DNA of 64,000 nucleotides from Anaeramoeba flamelloides (Eukaryota; Metamonada; Anaeramoebidae), in NCBI GenBank assembly GCA_027625915.1, contig JANTQA010000015.1, positions 8,957,001 through 9,021,000 on the forward strand. The letters run 5' to 3'. A program made the translations under genes and the position numbers. Under the pieces are notes generated by a model. It did no database searches. It was not told the origin of the DNA and saw nothing but the letters and a program-made list of their open reading frames with translations. Below are positions 10,251-20,750 of this stretch, in pieces; within the stretch, counting starts at the first letter, position 1, and each line of letters opens with the position of its first letter.

Positions 10251-11361
10251 TTATTTTTTTTTGTCTTTAATGTTAGTCGACAGCCAAGTCAATCCTTCAA
10301 ACAAACCGTCACCGTTAATAGCACAAGTTGGTTGGACGAACCAATTTCTGTCTCTTAATTTGTGTAATTCTAATCTTTCTGTAATTTCAGCTGGGGTCAT
10401 TACGTTTGGAAGATCTTGTTTGTTTGCAAAAACGAGAAGTAAAGATTCTCTCATTTCTCGATCTGAAATGATTTTATGGAGTTCGTTTCTTGCTTCGTCA
10501 ATTCTTGCTCGATCATTGGAATCAACAACAAAGATCAAACCTTGTGTTCCAGTGAAGTAATGTCTCCAAAGTGGTCGAATTTTTTCTTGTCCACCAACCT
10601 TTTAGTAATTTTTTTTTTAAAAATAAACAAACAAAAAATTAACGAAAATAAACAGATTTGAATTTGGATGGTGAGTATTCTTGTTTGAGAGAAGTTTTTT
10701 TTAATTTGGATATTTTGTTTTTTTAAGTTTTGTTTGTGTTGTTTCGAGAATTGTTTTTCCGTTTGAGGTTTGTAATCACATTTTTAGCAAAGTTAGTATC
10801 AAGATTTTTTTTGGCTTTAATTTTTGGTTTGAATGAAACAATCTTCACGAACAGTTCCATAAAAAATTGTAAAAGATTTTTGAAAAAAAAGCAAAAAAGA
10901 AAGGATCAAATTGAAAATAGAACTTACATCCCAGACATTAAATTTGACATTTTTGTATTGTACAGTTTCAACATTAAAACCAACAGTTCTATAAGATTAA
11001 GAAAATAAAAATTAAAATAAAGCCGAAAGTGAAAAAAGGAAAATTTACTTACGAGAAGAAAAAAGAGAAGAGAACTTCTCTAAAAGAAAAGGTGCAAGAA
11101 TAAAGAATAACTTACGGGATTGTAGTCACACTTTGTCCTAATTTTAATTTATAAAGTACAGTGGTTTTACCAGCTGCATCAAGACCCAGCATTAAGAGTC
11201 TCATTTCTTTTTTTCCAAAGATCTTTTTTTTTAGTTTAGAAATAGCTTTGCCTGTAGTAAATTATTACATTTGTTTTTTTTTTTTAGATATTTATTTTTT
11301 AAATTCACTAAAAGAGAAAAATCAAAGAAGAACAAAAAAAAAAAAACGATAGCTTACCCAT
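10251..11361 (-). CDS. ARF1: ARF-family small GTPase (4 exons, complete)
   Basis: ARF proteins switch between GDP and GTP forms to recruit vesicle coats to Golgi and endosomal membranes. Exons on the minus strand are 11358-11361, 11116-11251, 10928-10988 and 10251-10598, giving 182 residues (human ARF1 has 181). The first exon is only ATGG, and splicing restores [11 protein letters not shown] with the myristoylated Gly2. Motifs present are GLDAAGKT (P-loop), [20 protein letters not shown] (switch 1 and interswitch), [17 protein letters not shown] (switch 2), NKQD (guanine specificity) and a C-terminal CAINGDGL where ARFs have CATSGDGL. Introns are 106, 127 and 329 nt with GTAAGC, GTAAGT and GT donors. 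The Lys-rich end (IKDKKK) is slightly unusual. The sequence fits class I/II ARF rather than ARL, SAR or ARF6. Confidence 0.95.
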
Positions 11362-12389
11362 TTTGAAAGAATTTTGATCTCTTTTTGACAAATAAAATAA
11401 AAAAATAAATTTTTTTGTTGTAAAAAACCGAAAAATGAAAAGTAAAAATTAAAAAATACGTTATTTAATAATTTTGTAAGGTTAACAATCAAATTTTAAT
11501 TTTAAAAAACGAATAAAATTCAAGAAAAATCTTCGACTTTGCAATTTTTTTAAAAATCAAATCATAAAGATTTATTTGATAAATTGCAAAATATTCTGAT
11601 AATTTCGTTTGAATTTTTAGTAAGTAACACGAGAGTTGTTTTGATTTTTTTCTTAAAAAAATTCTTGTTTAGATAGTTCGAACAGAAATGAAAATATCTT
11701 TGAAAAATTATCGAAAGATGAGAAAACTAACTTATTTTTGTTCTTTATTTTGTTGATACTGTTTATTGCAAAATAATAAGATCAAAATATTCATTTGGCT
11801 TTCAAAAAAAATCCCCAACAAAGAATTGAATTTAGAACACCAAAAGTCCCCAATTCAAAAAAAGTAAGTTAATTATTTAAAGCTTGTTTATAAGAATTAA
11901 AAATTTGAAATTTTCTATGTTTTTATAGTCTTTTTTTCGAAAGTGAATGAAAATTTTGATTCATTTATTTTGCAACAAATAGTAGATTTATTCTCTCTCC
12001 TTCAATTTTCTATTTTTTTTTGTTTGTATGGTTTTTAAAGAACTATTCTCAAAATAATTTGTGTCGAAAAGATTAATCTTTGTTTCTAAAATAATCAGGG
12101 TGTTTTTTTGTTAAAGAAGACCTAAAAATTAACCTATCAAGAAAACCAACAAAAAACCATAAGTTAAGATACCCTTGATTTCTTAAAGTTCTTTAATTTG
12201 AAGAAAAATTTTTCAAATAAAGGATCAAATACCAACAATTTCTCTCAAAATATAGAGAAAAATTTATGAAAAACCCCAAAATACTAATAAATTTTAAAAA
12301 AAATTAAAGAAAATTATGAAAAATTTTCAACAAATTGCATTTATAAATTAAAAATATATTTAAAATAACAGAAAGTAAATCACAAAAAA

Positions 12390-12620
12390 TGATTCAAACT
12401 TAGGTACACCACTTTATGGTGACTGGGTGGCTGTCTTGGAAGAATAAGATAAAAAAGAACGAATTATATTTTGAAACACTGATTGGAGTTTTTGGGAACA
12501 AATTATTTTGATCACTGTAAAACAATAAGTTGGGAGTTAAGGAGGTCGCCACATCATAACAGTCACTGTAATAGGAGTGTCTGATAGTTTATTAAAAATT
12601 ATATTGGTACTCTTAAGTTC
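12390..12620. other. Less AT-rich island, possible exon or pseudogene remnant
   Basis: Both strands carry open frames. The plus strand starts after an acceptor-like AACTTAG and reads VHHFMVTGWLSWKNKIKKNE for about 35 codons. The minus strand reads YYSDCYDVATSLTPNLLFYS for about 60 codons to a stop. Neither matches a family I know. Composition and the acceptor-like site are the only support. Confidence 0.25.
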
Positions 12621-13274
12621 TAGTTTCTCCAAAAAAGTTTAATAAAAAATAAACAATTAAATTTTTTTTTTACTTATATCTACAATCTAAATTTCAGAGA
12701 GAATATTTGAAAAATAAAAAATAAATTTTGAGAAATTTATTTAATTTTTTTATGGGGAAATAGTAAATTGAGATATAATAATATAATACTTCATTTACTA
12801 TTTTCATATTTTATTCATATAATATTTTGCAATTAATTGAATATAATTTGAAGTGCAAATATTCTCCAAAATACAAATATTATAAAAATATCTCAAAAAA
12901 TAATTATCAAAATGATAATTATTTTTATTTTCAAAATTTTAATTTAGAAAACAGAATTTGGGGTTACATTAATATTTATGATATAAATTTTTATTTAATA
13001 GTTTTATATCCTTTAAAATACAATTCCATTTTATTTGGTAATGTGGTTTTAATATTTATAAATAATTTTTTTGTTGATCTATTTATTTTTATTTTTATTT
13101 TTTTATCTTTAATAAAATTTTTTAGTAACTTATTTATAATTAATAAAATACCAATTTTTTTTTCATGGTATATTACAAAATCACCTAACACAACTCTAAA
13201 TAATTCTTCTGGATTCTCATAAATAAACATATCACATTGTTTCTAATTTTCAACTTTTTTTTTTAAATACTAGG

Positions 13275-13620
13275 AAAGTGCGGTTAGATTTTCTTAGGGT
13301 TTCCCGTTTAATTAAAAAATCTATTGTTTTCCGAAATAAACAGAAAATAGAAGAAAAACTTCGTCAAGTTTGTTTCAATTCCAGAAATAATAGGAAAATC
13401 CCAAATATTTTGTTTTAACTTTTGGAATTAAAAAAATTACCTTTCGCTTTTCCAACATTTAAAATAATTGAGTAAAATTTGATATTTTTCAACAGTCTTT
13501 TGAATTCTGGAAAAGCTTGGTTAGGAATTCTTAAGTTTTCTGTTTATTGCGAGAATCAATAGATTTTCCAATTAAACGGAAAACCCTAAGAAAACATACA
13601 TGGGTGGGGAAATCTACGGC
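13275..13620. repeat. Hairpin module array beside a LINE-like 3' end
   Basis: Palindromic modules in series: one centred near 13330 with arms of the type CGTTTAATTAAAAAATCTATTG, a decayed A module at about 13440-13520 (CTTTTCCAACATTTAAAATA and TTTTGAATTCTGGAAAAGC), and one at about 13530-13600 with arms AAGTTTTCTGTTTATTGCGAG and TTTTCCAATTAAACGGAAAA. The last linker reads CTACGGCATTTGGCTTCACTTGGCAG, as in other arrays. Confidence 0.6.
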
Positions 13621-13629
13621 ATTTGGCTT

Positions 13630-13880
13630 CACTTGGCAGAACCCCCTATTTTCGAAATTTTTGTTTAGAAATATCAAAAAAAAAATCAGATTTTCTTAAT
13701 CATTTACCAATAACAAAAAATACAATCATAATTTATTTTGAAGGAAACTAAAGATCTTATTTTTAATTTGTTTATTATTTTTGTTTTTTTAATTAATTTG
13801 GTTCAAAAAATTAACCCAAATTATTCGATTTTCTTCAATAGGATGGAAAGTACATAAAAAATAGTCGATTGTTTCAGTAA
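13630..13880 (-). mobile_element. LINE-like 3' end, second copy
   Basis: The minus strand reads EENRIIWVNFLNQIN, which matches ENRIIWIKYLIQINKN in the copy at 26016-26260. DNA similarity extends toward the hairpins on the 3' side (TTTTTGTTTAGAAATATC against TTTTTGTTTAGTAATTTT). It is decayed and no RT core is visible. Confidence 0.45.
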
Positions 13881-13973
13881 ATAATAAATTAAAAAATAAA
13901 ATATATTATCTTTATCCAAAGCAAGTTCTTATGGAATAAATTAATTCAACATTCTCTAGTATTTTTTATATTA

Positions 13974-14462
13974 TAGTAGGGGAAAAAATACCTGGAATGA
14001 AAAATATCCCTGACAAGATTTTTAATTGCAAATATTAGTAAAATTATTGTGTGTTTTTCTTTTATTTTAAATCAAATCCTTTTTATAAATAACCAATTTT
14101 TTTATAAAACAAGTAATAAACCTACTTAATGATCATTAACGTAGGGTTACTCTAGAATACTCGAGTAATAGTTTGATATGTTTAGTTGATCAACTTTTTT
14201 TGAAAAACAATAATGGGTTTTCAAGATGTTTACTAGAGTTTGGTAAATGATAATTTTTATTCTTGTTTTTTGATTGGTCGGAGACTGTTTTGAACAAGTG
14301 TGGTTTCATTAATCATCATTCTAATAAGTGGGTAAGTTATAATTTACAAAAGTTTGATCCTTAAAAAAAGGATTTGATTCTAAATGAAAGAAATTCGACA
14401 ACAATTTTACTAATATTCATCATTAAAAATCTTGTCAGGGATTATTTTCATTACTTTCTATT
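13974..14462. mobile_element. Non-autonomous element with about 95-bp terminal inverted repeats
   Basis: The left end (13974-14080) and the right end (14360-14462) are reverse complements over about 95 bp. Shared words are TCCCTGACAAGATTTTTAAT, AATATTAGTAAAATT and AAATCAAATCCTTTTT. The interior of about 280 bp has no supported gene. The 14374-14604 open frame runs across the right repeat and is an artefact. Confidence 0.65.
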
Positions 14463-14744
14463 GAATTACAAAATTTTAAGAAAAGTTTTTCGATCTTTTA
14501 TTAGATTAATAAGAATGCTAACCAATCAAACATTCGATTATCTTTCAACACATCAAGTTTTAATAATATTTAGATTTGAAAAATTCTGGTTGCTCGTTCT
14601 TTAGTGAGAGTTTATGTTCAATTAGGGTTTACATTTTATACTTTTAGTTCAAAGTATGAACCCACTTTGCGAGATTTCCTTGAAATTCAAAAAATTTTAT
14701 TATTCAAAAATACAATAATATTGTGACTTTCCTAAAATTTTCTA

Positions 14745-15204
14745 ACTGTTGAGGGAAAAATGTTTGACACAGAAAAATGGTTGGACACCATTTTTAATTA
14801 GGAACCTTACTGAAAATGATTTTTTATTTCAATCGTTTGTGAAATAACTAAAGAAAATAACAATAATCTACTTATTAGAATAACGATTAATGTGATTCTA
14901 CTTTTTCAAAACCTTATCTCTTATAGTCTAAAGCAAGTTAAAAAATTACCATTTTCAGAATTTATAGTAAACTTTACTAAAACTTGGATTTTTGTTAAAA
15001 TAGCATGATCTACTTTAGTTATCAATCATCCAAATGAGTATTCTACACACACCACATATTAATAAACTTGTAACCCATTTAAACCTGGATTTAAATAAAA
15101 TTCACCAAGTTATCAAGAGGATTTGATTTTCAATTTTACTAATGTTCCCAATTAAAAATGGTGTCCAATCATTTTTCTGTGTCCAACATTTTTCTCTCAA
15201 CAGT
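14745..15204. mobile_element. Non-autonomous element with about 60-bp terminal inverted repeats
   Basis: The left end reads ACTGTTGAGGGAAAAATG, then a run through GACACAGAAAAATGG and GGACACCATTTTTAATT. The right end (15143-15204) is the reverse complement with only a few mismatches, ending TTTTTCTCTCAACAGT. The length of 460 bp, the lack of a gene and the CTGTTGAG/CTCAACAG ends suit a MITE. A TA is present at the left junction but is not clearly duplicated at the right. Confidence 0.75.
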
Positions 15205-15350
15205 AATACTAAAATACTTTTAGCAATTGGCTAGGTAATTAATGAACATACTCATTGTTTATTTCCAAGTAGTTGGTTCCTTTCCTCCTTTAATTCCTGA
15301 TTCGAAAAAACTAATCATTTTTTTTTGTTTGAATTTCCTTTGATCTCTAA

Positions 15351-16460
15351 ATGAGTCGGATTAAGGCTAATGAAAATCAAAAAAAAGCAATAACCAAGCA
15401 ATTTTATTTTTTTTCTGGGAGTCTTTGCTTTTCTCGATCTCATCCAACAAAAATCGAAAACAGTAAGCAATTACAAACTGTTTTATTTTCCAAGCCAAGG
15501 TTTACCGAAATATTTCCTGACGAATATCTAGACTTCATTCAGATCCAGAAATTATTTTTAATCAGAAACCCAAAGCAAGTATTTTTTCATCCAATTTTCC
15601 TGACGAAATACTCAAGCACAATTTCAAAGATTATTAAATATAATTTTAATCAAAACAAGAAAGAAACAAGAAAAAGAAAAAAAAGTATCTCGCCCAAAGA
15701 ACAAAGAGGTGACTTAGATTCAAGTAAAATACAAGATCAAAAAAACGAAAAGGATCTTTTAAAAAAAACTAAAAAAAAACACAAGCATAAGCACAAGCAT
15801 AAGCACAAGCACAAGAAAAAACACAAACACAAACACAAACACAAACACAAACACAAACACAAGCACAAACACAAGCACAAGCACAAGCACAAGCACAAGC
15901 ACAAGACAAAACAAAAAAAAAAAAAAAACAAAGGGATCTTTGGATAAAAGCAAAGACAAAAAAAAAAATCAAAAATTAATTTCAAGCCCAAAAACCCTTC
16001 CTTATGAAACAAACCTATTTATACCAAAGAGTCAAAACGAAACAAAATCTTCTCCAAACGATCTTTTATCAATTTTAAATAACACAATAATTCCAACGAA
16101 GGACAACGAACAAAACAAAGTAACAAAATTACCAAAGCTAATCGAAGTAACCAAAACATTAAACCAATTCAATTCGATTCCATTTTTAGAATTAAAATCA
16201 AAGTCTAGCTCTGATCACCCTTCTAGAGGCAATGATAATGGCACAATAAACAAAGAGGATGAAGACGAAAATACATCTATTTTTGTTTCTGATTCGGAAC
16301 TAACACCAGAGAAGAAAAGTGTAGGGGGAAACGAACCAAAATTATTTGATCTTATGATCAATTCACCATTATTTTTTAAGGAAAATGGAAATGAAAAAAA
16401 AAATCTAAATCAGAAGCCAAATAATCTTAAAGAAATTAACACCCATAAAATTAACAACAA

Positions 16461-16496
<36 letters not shown>

Positions 16497-16704
16497 CCAA
16501 ACGGATGTTACAATTGATACTTTAACTTTAAAAAAAAAACGTATTAATTCCTTCTTTGGAAAATTCACAAATAAAATTCCAAGAAAAGAAGAAATAAAAC
16601 TTAGTCTTAGTCAGCCAAATATAAATTTAAATAAAGAAATTAATAATCCGCCATCACCACCACAATCGCTATTTTCATATTCAGATAATGAAAATTTTAA
16701 GTAA
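15351..16704 (+). CDS. Unrecognised Lys/His-repeat, Asn-rich protein; frame broken in an A16 run
   Basis: I do not recognise this protein. It starts at ATG 15351 (MSRIKANENQKKAITKQF). About 140 residues of mixed sequence are followed by a run of about 50 residues alternating Lys and His. The first frame then closes at 15947 with KNKGIFG. The second frame, 15940-16704, has no ATG (its first candidate is TTG), and reading it back through the poly-A run at 15913-15928 gives TKGSLDKSKDKKKNQKLIS in continuation of the Lys-rich tail. One base fewer (or two more) in that run makes one protein of about 450 residues. The second part has an Asn run near 16460-16500, a Glu/Asp-rich patch, and basic KKKRINSFFGKFTNKIPRK before the C-terminus. 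Composition suggests a nuclear, disordered protein. A short intron at the junction is less likely because no donor is visible. Confidence 0.65.
15780..15905 (+). repeat. Coding hexanucleotide microsatellite, CACAAG/CACAAA
   Basis: About 20 units of CACAAG, CATAAG or CACAAA in frame encode the alternating His-Lys run. The mix of unit types (early CATAAG, middle CACAAA, late CACAAG) shows expansion in blocks. The complementary strand gives Leu/Val/Cys repeats that are not genes. Confidence 0.85.
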
Positions 16705-17284
16705 TTTTTCAAGTAATTCTGAAGATAATTGTAATGTGTAAATAATTATTTAATGAGATTAGTGTTTATAGTCAATTACAAAAACATTAAAATGAATTCT
16801 TGATACAATTATTTAACAATTTTTTATTTTTTTATTTATTATAAACAATTTTACTTACAGTTAAAATAAATTTACAATATAAAAAAAAAATCTATTAAAC
16901 ACAATATTTTCTCAACTGTTGTTGTGAATCGGTTATATACAATTCATAAAAGGTAACACAAATCGAAGGTGGATAACTTTTTTCTTATAATTTTTTAAAC
17001 AAATGAATTTTTATTATTGTTATTTTTGTCGATTTTTGATGAAAAAATTGTTTTTTGTAAAGTCCCAGAATGAAATGTTCAGATGGTCAAAGGCAATTTT
17101 TACTTTTTTTGATAATAAGCAAGACTGGAATTTATTGTTTCAGGGAATTAAATTTTTGATAAAATAGATTTCAATTTTTTTCTTATAATACAATAAACAT
17201 TACACATAATATATTTTGTAGTAAACAAATATTTAAAAAAAATTCAAAAAATATATTTTTTATTTTTTTTTTTTCATTTTTTTG

Positions 17285-17720
17285 TTACCGGCTTTTTTTT
17301 TTATATAGGGGAGGAGAGTTACCACGGAAATAAGCCAAGATTGTACTTACAAATAATGGACGGGTATTAAAGCACAAGAGTATGGGTAACTTGAAAATAA
17401 AAAAAAAGAAAAAGTAAATGTAAAAATGCCAACCGGCTAAAGCCAACAAGATCAAAAAGAAAATAGAAACGAGAAGAATTCAATAACAACTTACAAAACT
17501 AACATTCGATATGAATTATCAAACTCAACTAAATTGGTGAAAAGTATCATGAGCGTGATTATTTATGTTCTTAATTGAACAAAGTCATATCTTTTTTTAT
17601 TTATTTTATTTTTTCTAAATTGTTAAATATTCCCAATATTTGGGTATTTTTTGGCCTTTGGGAGATCAAGTTCTGTATTCTGTGTGGGCGTTTGTGGCTT
17701 ATACCTTGGTTTTTGAAAAC
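17285..17720. other. Less AT-rich island with splice-like signals on the minus strand
   Basis: On the minus strand there is an acceptor CACCAATTTAG, a 34-nt block reading EFDNSYRMLV, and a GTAAGT donor. Further on there is TTCAAG, a 39-nt block and another GTAAGT donor, with phases that would join. Reading through instead gives a hydrophobic frame ending STILAYFRGNSPPLYKKKSR. The plus strand also has plausible pieces (NKPRLYLQIMDGY, and FWPLGDQVLYSVWAFVAYTL near 17650). I cannot decide the strand or the product. A spliced small membrane-protein gene is the best guess. Confidence 0.25.
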
Positions 17721-18073
17721 AAAAATAATAGGATAACTCTGTTTTAAATTTAAATCGTTAAAAAAATTTCTCATATTTATTATCTTTTTTTTTCAATTTA
17801 AAAATATAAATTTCATTTTAGGATTCTTGGTTCAAACTGTCTATAGACTGGCGTGTATTTTTAAAAGAACAAATACATCGATAAGTCAACACAATTCAAT
17901 GATTTCTTAGAAATTTCAATTCTTAAAAGAAAAATCTATTCGTAAAGTAAATTACAAAAGGTAAAGATATTGATCATAAAAATGAGTGAACTTAACCTAC
18001 AATCATGCTTTAAAATAAAAGCTTTCTTTTTTTCTTCTTTGCACCAATGTAGTATCTTATTAACCACCCAATA

Positions 18074-18074
<1 letters not shown>

Positions 18075-18121
<47 letters not shown>
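18075..18121. repeat. TA microsatellite
   Basis: An uninterrupted (TA)n of about 46 bp. Its translation as alternating Tyr-Ile in a minus-strand frame is an artefact. Confidence 0.95.
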
Positions 18122-18125
<4 letters not shown>

Positions 18126-18839
18126 AAATTCAAAATTTTCCACACAGCTAAAACGTTCCAAACAATCACAATAATACAATTTCATTGAAATTGGAGATAA
18201 TTTTGATTTTTTTAAAATATGAAAATCATTTTTTCATCTTTTAGTTTTTCTTTTCATTTCATTGTGTGAATTACGTAATTTGTTTCATTGGATCAAAATT
18301 TTTATGAACAATTGATATTATGGTTAAAGTTATGTTATTCCAAATAGAAGAACTCAAATATAATTAGTTGGTAGTATCAAACCTTTTGATCTATCAATAA
18401 TCCTAATAGAATTTAAACAAATTTACTAATGTATTTTTTTTTTTTGCTCTCTCCAAAATTTTTAACACACCCTTGATTTATTTGTATTGACAATTATTTA
18501 TTTATTGTTTTGTGAGTATTGTAATTTATAAAGAAGTGTTAACATTTCAATTAGTGAATGGTTCTAATTTGGTAAATCTTCTTGAATTGATTAAATAAGT
18601 TTTTTTCTTCACAAATTGAATTTTGGTGTGTTAAAATTTTTGAATTGGAGTTTATATATATATATGTTTAAATGTATTTTGAAAGTAAACTTGATGGTAT
18701 TTTTATTAAATCTTAAATTAGGAATTAAATTTGTTTATAATTTTTCTATTTTATTAAGAAATTTTTAGTTTTTTTTTATATGGTATAAATTAACAATGAT
18801 TTTCTTTATCTTTTGATAAATTTACACATTTGATCCTTC

Positions 18840-19120
18840 GTTTTTAGAATATCTTTTTTAATAACACAACTTTAAGAAGCCAATACCATATTTCCAAAAT
18901 GTTTACTCTCAGTTTCGCTGATCATTTTTTGTGAATAGACTTCTCGAAAAAACACAAATTTTCTTTTTGGAAACCCGGATTATCCTTATTGACGTGCTTT
19001 TAGTTGACAACATTACAACGTATTTGGTTTTCCAGATTTTTACATAAATTTCTTATTATTGATTTTCTAACCCCTTTCAATCTTCCAGTTTGTTCAATAA
19101 CCCGTGTCGACATCCTTTTT
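18840..19120 (-). pseudogene. Degraded coding remnant, possibly transposase-derived
   Basis: The minus strand reads KRMSTRVIEQTGRLKGVRKS, then IIRNLCKNLENQIRCNVVN, one stop, and KHVNKDNPGFQKENLCFFEK. Base composition is coding-like compared with both flanks. A basic segment with TGR-L-K followed by a helix recalls the helix-turn-helix linker of Tc1/mariner or pogo transposases, but the match is weak and no catalytic residues are visible. Confidence 0.25.
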
Positions 19121-20044
19121 TGTACTTTTAAAAATTATTTATATTGTTTTTTGAAATAACTGTTGTTTTTTTTTTTTAAATGTTTTATTTTTTTCTTTAG
19201 CCCAGGTTTTTGGTTTTTATTTTGTGTTCAATAAAAAAATACAGTTCAATTTAACTATACTTTCAAATTAATCAATATTTACAATATATTATATTATTCA
19301 AGTGTTTTTCTATATCCTTCAAGACCAATCCCCTCATAAAAGAGATCTAATTCAACAAAATTGAAACAAACCCAAATCAAAATCCTCAAAAACCATATAT
19401 TTTAATGTTAATAAATACGATATAAAAACAATAAAAAGGATAAAAAAAGTTTCTTAAGGAAGTAAGTACATTTTACCATTTTGAAAAATTTTAATTGTAT
19501 AAAAATTACTGAAAAAATATTTTTTGAGTTCCAACAGATATTAAAATTTGGAACCAAAACACGATCCACTAGTTTATTTGTGAAAAGAACTAAAAGTAAT
19601 TCAGAGTTGAATCTTAAATTTTTCAATTTTTTGAACGTTTTTTTTGATTCAATTTTTGGTTTTATTAAATTTGGTTTTGGATCTAGAGATGTGTTTATAT
19701 GAACGATTGAAATTAATCAAACAGTAAACAAAAAAAATATACCCGAAGGTGTGTGCATTTGATACAAATATTTTCTTTTAGAAGACCAAACACGAAAGAT
19801 CACCTTTCCAAATAAATTTGTTGAAATCAAGAATGAAAAAAAAAAAAAACGATAAAAACCTATTTTCGAAGATTGGTTTTCTTTATCTTCTTATTTTGTA
19901 TTCATACAAAATATTTTCATTCCTTGAAATTATTCGCCCCATTACTATTTATTATTATTTTAAAAAACATTTTTTTTACAAATTTGCTTTCAAAATTCTT
20001 TTTTAAAATATTTTTCTCAAAGCAAAAACAAGGAATACTATTTC

Positions 20045-20750
20045 AAAAATTAAAATAAGGGTGTTGAATTCTTGGAATTAAAAAAGCAGTTACTAAAGAT
20101 TCAAATCAAAATAATTGAAAAATTCAATAACAAATTTCAATCAGATTCAGAATTTTTTTGAGTTCTCATTTTAATGGAAAATATATAATTATAAAATCAT
20201 ATAAATTTTTCCAATAAACCCTCATGCCCAAGAATAATTTAAAAAAATCTCTGATTTTCTGAACTAAAACTAGAATTAGATGACATAAATGAAAATAGGA
20301 TTTTTAAATTCATTTTTGAAATTCTTTAGAAATAAACAGTAATTTGTGAATCAAAAATTTTACAAATCAAAATTTTTTTATAAAGAATTCAAAATAAAAC
20401 CAAATCAAGAATAAGTAATTCTGTTAAATATTAAAGATAAGATCAAGTAATAAATGATTTTTATTTTTTTTTTTTTGATCAATTTTTTTATTTTTTTGAT
20501 TTCTGTTTTTTTGTTGGTATGAAAATATCTTATACTAGAATATATTCCACTCGGGTGTTTATGAAAATATCAAAGTATTTGGCTAAAGAAATGGTTTGAA
20601 TAATTCAGTTTCACATCAATGGTGGCACTCAAAAAATGAAAAATGTACTTACCCCCTTAAAAACTTTTTTAATGGTTTTTCCACATATTTTGAAAAATGA
20701 GATCTAAATTTTTCAAAGTTTTTTGAAAAAGTTAAGAAAAAAAATTCATT
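20045..20750 (-). repeat. Old dispersed repeat, partner of 500-1170
   Basis: The reverse complement shares with 500-1170 the words GATGTGAAACTGAATTATT, CAGAAATCAAAAAA, TTTTTGATTCACAAATTACT and TCTAATTCTAGTTTTAG in the same order and spacing. No coding frame is conserved. Confidence 0.55.

Larger units (their letters stand above)
11362..15350. other. Gene-free region with transposon remains
   Basis: No intact gene is seen. Contents are a less AT-rich island (12390-12620), hairpin modules (13275-13620), a LINE-like 3' end (13630-13880, minus) and two inverted-repeat elements (13974-14462 and 14745-15204). The open frame at 12827-13222 is almost pure A/T codons and is not called. Confidence 0.6.

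Noticed and set aside
10261-10661. Plus-strand frames over the ARF gene
   Set aside because: They are antisense shadows. The minus strand carries the complete ARF protein.
12827-13230. 131-residue plus-strand frame and its minus-strand partner
   Set aside because: Codons are nearly all A/T, both strands are open, and no start context, splice site or recognisable motif supports either.
15737-16012. Minus-strand frames rich in Leu/Cys/Val opposite the Lys/His repeat
   Set aside because: They are mirror images of the CACAAG microsatellite in a real plus-strand gene.
17330-17370. Possible U1 snRNA 5' end (TTGTACTTACAAATAATGG)
   Set aside because: TACTTAC alone is the complement of any good donor, and the sequence that follows does not match U1 stem I or an Sm site that I can recognise.
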